Positions 45,346 through 57,070 of a DNA stretch of 64,000 nucleotides are shown here, one piece after another. Source of the DNA: Trichostrongylus colubriformis (Eukaryota; Nematoda; Chromadorea; Rhabditida; Trichostrongylidae); contig OZ022258.1 in assembly GCA_963978905.1 (NCBI GenBank), positions 27,842,716-27,906,715 of the forward strand, read 5' to 3'. Below the pieces are notes generated by a model, which did not search any database, was not told where the DNA came from, and saw nothing but the letters and a program-made list of their open reading frames with translations. Made by a program: the position numbers and the translations under genes. The stretch's first letter is position 1; every line of letters starts with the position of its first letter.

Positions 45346-45714
45346 CTGCCGAAGAATCCTTTTATTAGACAGTTTTGATGTTCTAATCCTGAGACCCCAC
45401 AACAACATTGATCATAAATCCGCTATAGTGTAATTAAGTGTTCGAGAGGCTAGAGAAGAAAAAATGTGGAAATGAAACATAAAGAAACTTGGTGACAAAA
45501 ATAATAAATTCGGTCGAACAGCTCCTACACCCAATCACCACACCCCTCAACAGGGTTCCCGGATAGAAGAGCTTGGGTCTCTGTTCTTGGACAAGGAAAG
45601 AGCGAAATTCTCGGATGAGCCCCCATAACGGATATTATAAAAGGATTCCATTTTATATGCACTGGTACACTGGCTAAAGCTGCGGGTTCACGTGAAACGC
45701 CAGTAAACACTTGA

Positions 45715-45801
45715 TTACAAATTGGCAACCTCCTTTTCATCATGACACAATGTGTGATCAACACATTGTGTCGTCATGAAAAGGAAGTTGCCAATTTGTA
45801 A
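45715..45801. repeat. 87-bp near-perfect hairpin
   Basis: Two 41-base arms starting TTACAAATTGGCAAC with three mismatches and a five-base loop (GATCA, 45756-45760). Not part of any larger repeat I can see. Confidence 0.8.
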
Positions 45802-46349
45802 GAACCATAAGGTTAGTATCATACCTTGCCATTTAAGGATGGTTCAAAAGAACTACGCTGACAAGCTAACAGAAAATGTAAATGAGCCTGAGCTATAAAA
45901 TAGAGTGCAGATATTTCATAGGATTGAGTTCAAACGAATGTATAGAATTGAGCAAGATAAAAAAACGAAAGATGAAGGTCATAGTTTGAACGAGAACTAA
46001 AGATGACTATCGCTGGCACTGTAAACCGATCGAAGATTGAGTGCGGCTGCGAAGCGCGATCACGATGGAGCGCGGTATATTCCTACTATCTTTGGTCATT
46101 TTTGAATACTTCATACCCAAGCCATCTTTCAAACAGCTGTGAACTATTCTCAATGACTCCCTCAGACCTAACTTGGCTGCTTGCTTTCCTTAATGGTTGC
46201 GTAGTTCTCGATACGGGTTTCCAGTAGAATTTTAAAATTTTGAAGTGTTTCACTTCAAATGGTCATAACTCTCTTTGAACTCAACCATATGGGTGCAATC
46301 TCATACTCAGGTGTGTGCTAGGTTGTCGCTTCCGAATGGCTACCTGAAC
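45802..46349. other. Unassigned spacer
   Basis: No gene or element recognised before repeat R1 resumes near 46350. Confidence 0.45.
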
Positions 46350-46602
46350 TATGCCATATCTTCGAAACGAAGGAAGAATTCGAGAAAGATCTTCCAACGA
46401 TTCATTGTTATTGAAAGTCTGCATCCTTCGCTCCCGAAAGCGCAGTGAGAGGGCGAGAAGCGTTGGATAGTTTCTCTGTGGGATGCGCCATGCATGAGGA
46501 TCTAGTCCCCATTCCCAATGAATACTAAGGTCTCCGCATAGTGGCCGCTAACACCAGATTACGTACTTGCAATCGTAGTAATATATGAAAGAAGTCCACT
46601 TC

Positions 46603-48507
46603 TTATATATACTACTTTGAGACTGGATCCAAATGCAGCTCATCTCGAGCGACTGGTAATCAATGTCAGTTGTAGAAATGCGTTACAGGAGGATCTTGCG
46701 CAGTACAGGAAGAGAAAAATTCTAGAGGCGGCGCAGGAAAGACGAAGTCTGAAGAAGTGTCGTCGGGACCTCAACGAGTTCAGTATTCCGCTATCGTCAT
46801 TGAAAACTGAAGACGGAACTGTCACTCTTCCCGTTACGAGATGGAGTCAATCACGGAGAGGTTCTACACCAATCTGTTCCGTTGCACACTATCCCTGCCA
46901 GATCCAGACATCCGCGCTGGTGGAACACCACTAAGGATTCTGCCGTCTGAAGTGCGAGTCGCAATTAGGAGTATGAAGAGCGGCACGGCTCCAAGGCCAG
47001 ACAAGATCTCTGCCGGTCTTCTTCGAGCAGGAAACCACGTCCTGCACTCACTATTCGCGGCACATATGACGTCCTACCTTCAGAAGGAGCGGATCCCGGA
47101 TTAGTGGAGGAGTTCGCGCACTGTCATCTTGCACAAGAAAGGTGACAGGGATGATCTTCGCAACTACCGACCGATTAGCTTGCTGAGCGTGCTCTACAAG
47201 CTTTTCACGAAGATCATCCTAACGCGAATATCGCGCACATTGGATGAGGCCCATCCTTACGAACAAGCTGGATTCCGTCAGGGATTCAGCTGCATGGACC
47301 ACATTCAAACCGTTGCGATGGTCATTGAAGTCTGCAAGGAATACCATCTTCCCCTCGTCCTAACCTTCGTCGATTACGAAAAGGCCTTTGACAGCGTCGA
47401 AACGAATGCTATCCTGTCTGCGTTGGTCGACCAAGGAGTGGACGCGTCCTATATTCGAACACTGGCTGACTGCCACCACCGCTGTCCTACGACAATACAG
47501 CTCTTCCAACGCCCAATCAACATCTCCATCGGAAAGGGCGTTAGGCAAGGCGACACCATCTCGCCGAAGCTGTTCACTGCCGCATTGCAATGGGTGATGA
47601 AGTCGCTCGACTGGGACGACAAGGGCATATGTGTGGACGGAAAATTCCTCTCGAACCTTCGTTTCGCAGACGACATCGTCATCTTTTCGCGTAGTACCAA
47701 TGAAGCAGAGGCGATGCTCCGAGAGCTGAACGAAGCCGGAAGTAAGATCGGACTGCGGATCAATCGGATGAAGACACAGTTCATGAAGAACGCCTGGTGC
47801 GATGGAGGAAATGTCAAAATCGACGGCTCTCCCATCGCCGAAACGAAGTCGTACGTCTATCTTGGGCGTTCCATGAACATGGACAACGACATGAAGAAAG
47901 AGCTCGACAGAAGAAGGAGAGCTGCATGGTCAGCCTACGGGTCTATTAAAGAGGTCACCGACCAGCTAAAGGGTCCTGACCTACGCGCCCGTCTATTCGA
48001 CTCGACAGTCCTTCCTGCACTGTGTTACGCTGCCGAGACGTGGCCTGATACGTCAGCCACGGCGAAGTCCTTGCAGGTGACTCACAGAGCACTCGAGAGA
48101 TATCGTCTAAAGTAAACCCGGCTATCTCAATATCGTGCCGGGCTTCGCAGCTCCGATTTGAGGCAGATGTCTCGTCTACGAGACCCTGCGAAATACGCAT
48201 CGAAGGCCAAACATCGATGGGCCGGTTATATAATGCGGAGAGAAGACGATAGGTGGACAAGAAGAACAGTGGAGTGGATCCCCTGGGATTGTCCACGTCC
48301 CCGCGGAAGACCTCCCAAAAGATGGGGAGATGTGTTCGTTGAACACGTTAAACTAATGAGAAATTCCAGAACGGCTGATTCTCGTGGTCGCCACCAACGA
48401 AGTCAACGAACGAGCTGGATGACGATCGCGAAAGAAGGAACCGAATGGAAGTCGTGTTGGGGCCCGCACAACTAGTGAAGATGGGCCATCTAAGTATCTA
48501 AGTAAGT
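46603..48507 (+). pseudogene. RTE-like LINE, 5'-truncated, nearly intact RT
   Basis: Flanked by AAGTCCACTTC at 46592-46602 and 48508-48518, an 11-bp target duplication. The ORF has a linker (EDLAQYRKRKILEAA), then FYTNLF and a P-D-K-I segment, then RT: NYRPISLL, FVDYEKAFDSVE, RQGDTISPKLFTAALQ, catalytic FADDIVIFS, YVYLGRSMNM. The C-terminal tail is HRWAGYIMRREDDRWTRR and GRPPKRWGDVF. Disruptions: one frame change near 46840, TAG at 47102 and TAA at 48113. The 3' end is AAGTAAGTAAG, a short tandem tail usual for RTE. The endonuclease is missing. Retrotransposition of this copy would need help in trans. Confidence 0.88.
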
Positions 48508-48734
48508 AAGTCCACTTCAGCTGATTTTTCGTTTTCTTCTCATTGTTTCTGGAGTGTCCATCCACGGGGAAAACCGTTGACGGATGTCTTTTTCCACGAT
48601 TAATAGGTGTATTTCGGAGGTGTCTCTGTACGTGGTTTCGCTGTCTGCGGATCAACGAAAGAGCTACTGGCGTTGACTGGTTTCGCTGCGGATCGCGCCA
48701 TGCATGAGGTCTCCATGATGAATGGGTTAAACTA

Positions 48735-49767
48735 TTGGGTTGAGGAATAAGTTCCCGCGGTTTTTTTCAAGCCCGTTTTTCACATTGTTCCCTTCATCTT
48801 TTAACAAATCTAATATGTGTTTATAGAGCTTTTTTGCTCTCAAAAATGCTACTATATGTTTTTTGATTCCTCCGATTGCCTAATATTTATGAATTTCGGA
48901 AATGAAGTATGCTAAAGGCGAAAATTGGCACTCTCGACACCTCATCTTCCTCGTCTGCCATCGAGATCAAAAAATGTAAGAGTATATGTTTCAGATAGAG
49001 CTTTTTCAGCTCTACAGAATGGTCCTACTATTTATTTAAATGGTATATTCAAATACTACTATTTATTCACATAGTGACACATGATGTCGAAAATGCTTGA
49101 TTTCGTCGACTTTTAAATGATCTAAAAAATCGCAAAATTCAATTCGAACAAAAACCGTAAAAACTATCTTGTAGAGCGAAAAGAGCTCTATCGAATAGCA
49201 CAATTTGTCGTACAGAAACATTTCATTTTCATCAAGCAATTTTGAGTTGAAAAAAAGGTGGAAACATATTCCCACAAGCTAAAATATGAAAGAATTTAAA
49301 AGATGGGTGATATCATCTTGTAAAGCAAGAAAAGCTCTATCGAATTCATATATGCACAGCCTCTCCAATCCTGTTGGTAGGCGAGGAAGAGGAGATAACC
49401 AATGTGCACTTTTTTGCGAGTACTGCATTTGTGACTCTAAAAACAGCAAAAAGTTGAGCGATTTGAATAAATAGTAGTACCATTCTGTAGAGCTGAAAAA
49501 GCTCTATCTAAAACATCTCATACATTCTTTGGTCTCGATGGCAGACGAGAAAGATGAGGTGCGCAAGTGCCAATTTTTGCCTTTAGCATACTTCAATTCC
49601 GAACTTCATAAATATTAGGCAATCGAAGGAATCAAGAAACAGATAGTAGCATTTTGTAGAGCAAAAAAAGCTCTATTGAAAACATATGTTAGATTTGTTA
49701 AAAGATGAAAGAAACAATGTGAAAAACGGGCTTGAAAAAAACCGCAGGAACTTATTCCTTAACCCAA
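48735..49767. mobile_element. Mariner-ended palindromic MITE, copy 3
   Basis: TTGGGTTGAGGAATAAGTT at the left, AACTTATTCCTTAACCCAA at the right, TA on both sides (48733-34, 49768-69). Part of the left arm is deleted: two hairpins remain at 48822 and 48993, four in the right arm (49170, 49315, 49488, 49658). The hinge sequence is near 49085. Confidence 0.85.
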
Positions 49768-49960
49768 TAGTTTGGGAATCGAACCCAATTAGTCATTTTT
49801 ACCATTTCTCTCCTTACACTTTGGATTCTCAGCCTGACAAATTCTGTTGGTCACTGCCTACTCAGTTATTACGACCCCTCCCCTCTTAGCGGACCAAGTA
49901 CGCCCCCCCCCCCCTTTGAGGGTTCCTCAACGCAGGCTTGATCCTGGTTGGACGTCGAGC

Positions 49961-50248
49961 ACAGTGGTGTGTACCTGGCCACTTTAGCACCGGAAACACT
50001 CTCTTGCACTGTACTTTTTTCGTGGTTTAACGATGGATGCGATCCATTTCTAATTAATGTTTGAATACAAGAAGTGCAAACAAAATAAAAGCAATAAAAC
50101 CTCTGAAGTCGTAGTGGTATTCAAAAAAAAAGGCAAATCGCGAAGACCGATCAGCTTTTGTTGCCGTATTTCGCACTATCAATGAGAAGTTAACAAAACA
50201 CAGAGTTCCAGATTCTTCGGAGAAGCCGCGAATTCGAAGCCTACTTGT
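49961..50248. other. Spacer
   Basis: Nothing recognised. Confidence 0.5.
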
Positions 50249-50706
50249 GAATCACATCAAAAATTATATCCGCTGTGTGTTATCTTCCACACAAATATGT
50301 CGAAGTGGACCGCACTAGCCAGCTCAAAGCTTCCCTGCACAAATATATGTTGCGCAAAGGGTATAGAATAAAATGTTAAATGTTGTGGAATTTTATATTG
50401 ATATGTAAATAAATGAAAAGAATAAATGAATAATAATAACAATAATAATGAATAATAATATAGAAAGAAAAGAATTAAGAATAATTTAATTAATAAAAGA
50501 ATAAAAAGAATACATTCATCTCATGTAAATGAATAAAGAATAAAGAATGTAAATCACATCGACCAATATATTCGCTATGTGCACTCTTTCACACACATAG
50601 TAGTCATAGGGGACCGCACTAGATAGCTAAAAGCTTCCTGGCACAAATATATGTTGCACGAAAGGTAGAGAATAAAGAGTCAAATGTTGTGGAATTTTAT
50701 GTTGAG
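50249..50706. repeat. 155-bp direct repeats around an AAT-rich core
   Basis: Copies at about 50249-50400 and 50552-50706 share AATCACATC, GGACCGCACTAG, AAGCTTCC-GCACAAATATATG and GTTGTGGAATTTTAT. Between them lies AATAATAAT-rich sequence. The second copy abuts the Helitron end at 50708. The structure resembles a very short LTR pair, but no coding sequence lies between. Confidence 0.65.
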
Positions 50707-50707
50707 A

Positions 50708-51977
50708 CCAGTTGGGCTATCGCACAGTACTGTGCGAATTATCATTACTTATCTAACTCAATAGAATAATTAAATGGGGAAATGGTTGATTTTGCTCCTT
50801 TGCTGAACATGGACTTTCTACATAAAGGTGGTAGATCCGTATGTCCCTTATATATCACAGATAGAATTATGCCTTTATGGTTATACCAGTTGGGCTATCG
50901 CACAGTACTGTGCGAATTATTCATTATTAATTTAATTTAATGGAAATATGTCATGGAGAAATGGTCGATGTTGCCTTTCGTTGAGCATCTACTTTCTACA
51001 TAAGTGGTAGATTCGTATGCCAATTATCTATGTTTATTGTTCCTGTAAATATGCACCATTATTTGGAGTTTCAAATTGTCTAGCGGTCGATACCCAGTAT
51101 TGTTGCTGACACGGCGTGAGAGAATGAATCGCTATGTGCTATCACAAATCTAGGTCGTGTCTTGACCACCCATGTAGATCGCAATATCAACAGACATGCA
51201 CATCATTTGGAAGCTAAGCAATTTAGCGGTCGACACATCGGTAGCAGATATCAGAACATAAACAAAATATGTTCACCCAGTGGTACTGAGCATCAGAAGC
51301 GTTTACTACAGCAGCCTTATTGTAGTCGTAAGCAGTGTACCGGATTTTATCCCTTAGCCATATCCTAAAGACTCTTGTCAGCCCCTGTGAGCCATTATCA
51401 CTTTCGGAAAGTCACCAATAAGGTCCGCATACCCTGTGACATCTGTGAGTGTATACACCCACTGTGCAGAAGGGCCAAACGGATTCGGTGACATTCCCCT
51501 TTCGAGGCTCCTTATCAGCTCCTATCCATCGTTATCAGTTTGAGTTTTGACCACCCACCACTGATGTGGCCCGTCCCGCCTCTCAAAACAGCTATGAGTG
51601 TCGGCAGTCTAGGATTGACCCAAAAGATGAAACGAATTTAGCGACATTCGCCTTTCTGGGCTCCTCATCAGCCTTTATCAACCGTTGCCAAATAGGACCA
51701 CCCACTATTAACGTGTCCGCTCTATCCCTCGAAACATCTATGAGTGTCGGCAGTCTAGGATAGACCCAAAAGGTGAAACAAATTTCGCGAAATTCGTCTT
51801 TCAAAGCTCCTTATCAGCCCTTACCAGCTTCTATCACTTCCGGTCCACCATCTCTGGGATCCCCTTACCACTCCCTATATCATATTTGAAGGATCCTATC
51901 TTTGTTGCGACGCGGGATATGAATTTCCGGTCAAATAAGCATACACCGACACACTTAGCCGGTTATATAAAGTAGGA
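50708..51977 (-). mobile_element. Helitron-like element, non-autonomous, copy A
   Basis: On the minus strand it starts TCCTACTTTATATAA after host A (51978) and ends with a perfect hairpin TCGCACAGTACTGTGCGA, a short gap and CTGG before host T. These are the Helitron hallmarks: 5' TC, 3' hairpin plus CTRR, insertion at A/T. The 3' end is present twice (50708 and 50886, 178 bp apart). The interior has tandem units of about 146-150 bp (51380-51850) and a region shared with 61970-62380. No Rep/helicase frame is seen. Confidence 0.6.
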
Positions 51978-52989
51978 TACCATACCCGCAGTATCACTTC
52001 AAATTGCGCTCTCCAAAACTTCTGATGCTTTTCAGTAATGATTCATGCAAGACGCTCTAGCTGCCGCACCACAGGATTAGAGGGTACAGGAGTTTGGTTT
52101 GAAAAGTATACGGTAAGGTAATTACAGGATCACTGTAGGTCACCTCGCACCTCTTATAATTAGCCCTGCTTGTGGGGTGCTCCTAGTTGTGATGGTGTGA
52201 TTCACTGCCTGCACCAACTGTTGACCCATGAGATGCAACAAAACGTAATGCATGTGAAAGGGAAAAGGAAAGTCAAAGTGTATCATTAATTAAAATCAAT
52301 CGTGCTCCGCAGTGACTCCTCATCGTCACAAACCAAACTCCAAAGTTTATGCACAAGCCCGAAATTATGCTCTTTGTTTGTCAATTGATACATTGGAGTA
52401 AGTAAACACCTTGTTCGCCTTTATGGAAAATTAATTTATAGCGTAGAACTGTCAGACCTGTACTTCACACGATGTTTTTTTTGGCCGATTATCTTTGTGA
52501 AAGGACCTTTGAGAGGCACATACAGGTCCGAGAGAAACAGTTAAGCTCTATTCACAGGTGCCAGTTTCTCATGAGCATGCTTCGAAGATTCCACTGCAAC
52601 TTTCCAAAGAGGAACCCCACGCTCACATACCTCAGTACACCAGCATACATTTTGGGTGAATGATCCATACATGGATTCTACTCTCCCTCTCATCGTTAAC
52701 ACATGTTTCCAGGTTATGTACCTTTCTCTTCTTATTCCTACTACGCGCGTGGCACCTTCTCTCGTGTATGTGGTCTCGTCATTACAGAAACTATACAACT
52801 TTTATCTGATCGCCAAACTCCTGATCCTGTCATGTTCACCAACACATTCCTTAACCCATCTCATGTCTTCTCTCATCATGGCCTATAATTAGTTGCCTTA
52901 GAGGCTAGTGAAGTGTTTATTTGCTTTTTAAGTATTTATAAACTGACATAGAAAATGCGTGACTGACGCAATCATGAGTCACCTGTCAC
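51978..52989. other. Unassigned spacer
   Basis: No supported gene. Overlapping short frames on both strands at 52541-52892 lack splice support. Confidence 0.45.
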
Positions 52990-55900
52990 CTGTCATGTCA
53001 TTGCATCGAGGTCTCGAGCGGACGCCAGCAAAGTCTCCACTCGTCCCTGTGGCGAGCCGAAGCAGTCCGGTGAACCTTCGCGGCTCCAGGAACACCAAGC
53101 ATTTCGTTCCCCCCTACGCAGAGATTTCGTGAAAAAGTCTGACCATCGCGCCGGCGGCCGTACAGTGTTCGTTTGACGTCCCGAGGGATCCAGTCGATAT
53201 CCGCTCTGATCCAACGGCCATCGCGATATCGCATGATTTGTTCGGCCCATCTAATCTTCGATTACTTGGCAAATACGACGGCGTCCCTGATCCTTGATCG
53301 ACGACGGAGTTCGGAACTCCGGATTTCCCTCTGCACTTGCATGTATCAGGATACTCCGAGCATCTTCCTTCCGATGGCGCGTTCGATGATGCCAACCGCA
53401 TGCTTCTCCTGCTTACGTAGAGTCCAGGCTGAGGCAGCGATAGGAAGGACAGCGGAATCGAAGAGATGGAGCGTAGCCGAATGATTTCCGTTCCCTTTTC
53501 ACTGTTTTCTTCATGATCTTGAAGGCTCCTTTAGTCGCTCTTTTCCTTCTGCTTAGCTCTGGTGCTATGTCATTCGTCATATTGACTTTCCGACCTAGGT
53601 ACTCATAGCTGAAGGATTCAGGGGTGTTCGCTTTTGGCTTGATGATTCCTTTGTATTATAGAATGGCGGATTCCGGTTGTGAAGTTGCTGTAGAGCTCAC
53701 GAAGTTCACTCAGTAGCACTGAGTAGGCATACCCTGGTTTCCCAGAACTCTGATAACCGCTTCTGTCTCAACTGAGACGAAGGCTTTCTAACGGCATCTT
53801 CTGCTCTCGCAACCCTTCAATGAGCCTAATGAACGTGTGAATGTGATCGATTGTACTGAACTTCTCCGAAGCCCTGCTTGCTCGCATGGCTGTCCCTTGT
53901 CTAAAGTTCTACCAATCCTATTCAAAATGACACGAGTGAAGATCTTAAAGACAATTAGGGGTATTGTAGGTGATAAGGAATCCCAAAATGAGTCATTTAG
54001 TGAAAAACTACGGGGATAAAAGGCCTATGCATGGCGAAATCCCCCGCGGAAGGTGCCCCCTTGAGCTAAGGCGGAGGCGGTCTCATCAGGGCAAGTCGCC
54101 TTCATTTAGGGCAGCCCGCCTCCTAGCGACGAGCACCCCATAATTGGCTGTGGTGGGAGGAGCCAAGGCGATGCGGCCGGCTGGAGCGATCGGGGCGCGA
54201 TTTCGTAAACAGCGCGTCGCAGCCCCTTTTCTAATCAGCTAAATATCTTTTCCTGTGTTTTTGATATTACCCGTAGAGTTCGTGAGTTTTTCTTTTCAAT
54301 TCATCTTTTCTTTTCCATTAATACTCACTTGTTTCTTCGCTCGTCTGTAGTCTACGATAGGAGCCTTTTAGCTTTTGCATTGCTTCCACGCTGTTTTTGC
54401 GCATTGATTACCTGGATACATGCCAATGGCAGAGTCGTCCGGGCCACCCGCCTGTTGACGGAATGGTCGTCCACGTCGAGAATCAGTGGTGGGGGAAGGT
54501 TCTATTTTCGGATTTTTGGTCACCTACTTCCGTTTTTCCTTCACCGTCGCATTACTGATCATCTCGCCCGTCATACTTGCCGCTTTTTTCGCATTTCGTC
54601 CGATTTTTCCCTCGCACTGCCTTCAAGGACTACAATCGCCTGCAACTCGTGCGGCTCCACGCTGGCGTATCAGCTCGAGAGTTTCCGAAGAGAGGCGCCT
54701 CTTGGTGACTTTTAAAATCCCTGCCCTCTTAGCACAATCGTGAAGATGCTCAACGAGCCGGTCGTACACGTCGTCGATGTCTTCGATAACGGAATCATTC
54801 CATACACCTGCCAGGAAAGCGATGTATTCCCAGTTGATGACTGTCTTGAATCTTCGCTGCATGAATTCCGCGGCTATCTCTCCACGTATCGAAAAGAGGT
54901 ATTTTGCGCGGATGATTCGATGGTCTGATCTTGTATATAACTTAGGGAGAACAGCGACGTTGGTCATGCAATACCGCCGATGAAGATGACGTGATCGATC
55001 TCATTATTGAATTCTCCACTGGGTGACTCCCAGGTCCATCGTAGATGAGAGGGCTTCTATAACTGTGAGTTACCATGGATGGAATTGATCGACACATTGA
55101 ACTCAGACAGCCTTTCACCCGGCTCACTCATTCCGTTCCGTGAGTTCCTATGTGAAGTTCATTATCCGTTCTTCTAGGGTCGACCTTAGCGTTCAAAGCG
55201 TTTGCCGACGATGGCCTTGAGGAAAGTATGGTCTTCATTGTAGAACCTCTCCAATCCCACATGAAATGCTCCGAGCTCGTCCTCGTCATAGCTTGAAGTA
55301 ACGAAGATGGTCAATGCGGGGATTGGACCACATCTTTTCAATCGCAGACGCCCGACTCGGGCTGTCACATTTTTGTACGAATCGATGTTCATGGCCAAAT
55401 GCGTGTTGACGAGAATACCCACACCGACAATGCTACTGCTCTCGCATGTTCCAATTAACAGTCCTTCTCCAGTTGTGTAAACGGCGTGTAGCGGGCGATG
55501 CCATCTCGTCTCGGTTAGTCCGATGACGTCGTACTAGGTCTCCCTAGCCAGCTCGCTTCCGATGCAAGGGTTCGTGCATTAACAATACAGATAGCCATCT
55601 TAGCTCTTCTCGATTCGGGCAGCCTGTTTTAGCCTTGAGATTATAGCAGCCTCTTCCAAGCGGTCCCACCAAATGCTGCCGTATTGGGGGCTCCCTCAGG
55701 TTCAAGAAATGAGGACCATCTTCACTGCTGTTTTCAGCCTAAAGACCCACGAGTAGCTTGCCGGGCTCTGTCGTGGGGGCTAGGTATACTCCGGGTAGTT
55801 AGCCAGGCTATCCCAAAGTGGACTTGGGGCTCATTTGTTGGAGGCGACCTCGGACCGCCTCCCATGTACCTCCCAGTCGTTAATATGCAAGCTTTTGTCT

Positions 55901-55990
55901 GGACCGAATGCAGGATGCCAACTGTACCATACAGAACGCTCCCACACGTATGCAAGAAACGTCTGCATGGATACGGAGGGTATGAATCAG
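52990..55990 (-). pseudogene. RTE-like LINE, decayed, interrupted
   Basis: Minus-strand order: ORF start at 55598 (MAICIVNARTLASEAS), endonuclease (VGILVNTHLAMNIDSY then GRLRLKRCG, TSSYDEDELGAFH) near 55440-55190, linker (PKLYTRSDHRIIRAKY, DDVYDRLVEHLHDCAKRAG, RRLSSETLELIRQRGAARV) at 54960-54640. Then RT pieces (FSTIDHIHTFIRLIE near 53850, YEYLGRKVNMTNDIAPEL near 53610), then the tail (AEQIMRYRDGRWIRAD, IPRDVKRT) at 53260-53000. Frames change repeatedly. Repeat R2 sits inside at 54020-54640, and the catalytic A-x-D-D segment is not visible. The 5' region to about 55990 is probably LINE leader. Confidence 0.82.
54020..54640 (+). repeat. Dispersed repeat R2, copy 2, inside LINE
   Basis: Matches 31730-32215 in pieces (TTTAGGGCAGCCCGCCTCC, ATGCCAATGG, GTCGTCC). 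It separates the linker and RT parts of the surrounding LINE. No target duplication was recognised, so it could be an insertion or a rearrangement. Confidence 0.5.
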
Positions 55991-56965
55991 CCTAGAACAG
56001 CAGAAACAGATAGCCCATCCTCTGAATTTACATGCGTCTCAGAGCAGGTACATGGTGGCTTTTGATTCTCGATTAGCCCCCTATGCGCCGCCTCACGGCT
56101 CGAGATCCTTTAGTGAGAGAAACCCCTCGGTGAAGGAGATCCGTGGGATAATTAGTCATTGAAAGTGAACTCGAATGTTTGGTTTGTATCAAAGAAGCGC
56201 TACTGTAATCTGCGAATTTTTTTGTTCAATTAATACACTTTCACTTTCCTTTTCTTCGTTTCACATGAGCATTACGTTTTGCATCCCAGAGGTCAAAAGT
56301 TAGTTATTAGGGTCACCAACAAACAGGGCTAGGTGGTGCGAGGCGTCGTACGAAGTGACCCAAGTGATTCTGTGAATATCCTACCGTATACCTTCCAGAC
56401 TGAAGGTGTACACAAGGTACAGTCCATCTCCCGACGGCTGGCAGGGCGAGGCCTACGGACTTGGGTGAACGTGCATCGATCCCTCTCATCCCGCCACACA
56501 CTCTCACCCTAGTCTGTAGGCCACGCCCTGCCAGCCTTCGGGAACTGAACTGTACGGCTTTTGTTTTATATTCATGGACGATTTCTTTTATTCATCCGAG
56601 CACCTGCCACCGGTCACTCCGTGCATCAAAACCGATGATAATCTTTTCCAAAAGGAAGACGTACACGTCGAGTTTCAAAAGCTTATAAGTATAAGTATAA
56701 ATTATACCTCAGTGCGGACACCATTTAGCCATAATGCGCTAAGTCTCCTTCGATGCTGTGGCGACTGTTATAGGATTACCACGAAGGAATGTATGAGTAC
56801 GAAGTTGAAGTAGTAGTTGAAGTCAGACTGCATCAATCACGAACACTCTTTAACTTCATAGACCTATTAACCCTGCAGGTCGCATGAGCACCACTGCACT
56901 TGCTCATGCAACTGCGAAGTAGGAAGCCTTTGAATTATTCGAGAAAGATACAACACAAATACCGC
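55991..56965. other. Unassigned spacer
   Basis: Contains an inverted pair of short blocks (GCAGGGCGAGGCCTAC near 56440, GTAGGCCACGCCCTGC near 56515). No gene is supported. Confidence 0.45.
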
Positions 56966-56971
56966 TTTATT
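56966..56971 (-). terminator. Poly(A) signal AATAAA
   Basis: AATAAA on the minus strand 100 bases after the stop at 57071; supports a gene 3' end here. Confidence 0.5.
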
Positions 56972-57070
56972 AAAGAAGAAATTTAATGAAGACATTTCGT
57001 AAAGACGTGTAATAAATTGCTGTACGTATTTTCTTGTAATTTCTTCCTACACATACTTCTATTTCTAGTG

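Larger units (their letters stand above)
46350..49960 (-). repeat. Dispersed repeat R1, copy 3, interrupted twice
   Basis: R1 pieces lie at 46350-46602, 48508-48734 and 49768-49960, all inverted relative to 35340-36110. They are separated by a LINE (46603-48507, 11-bp duplication) and a mariner-ended MITE (48735-49767, TA duplication). Removing the two insertions gives one continuous match to copy 2, which fixes both insertion boundaries. Confidence 0.8.

Noticed and set aside
54329..54743. 128- and 85-codon plus-strand frames
   Set aside because: They lie in repeat R2 and run into antisense LINE sequence; no splice or domain support as genes.
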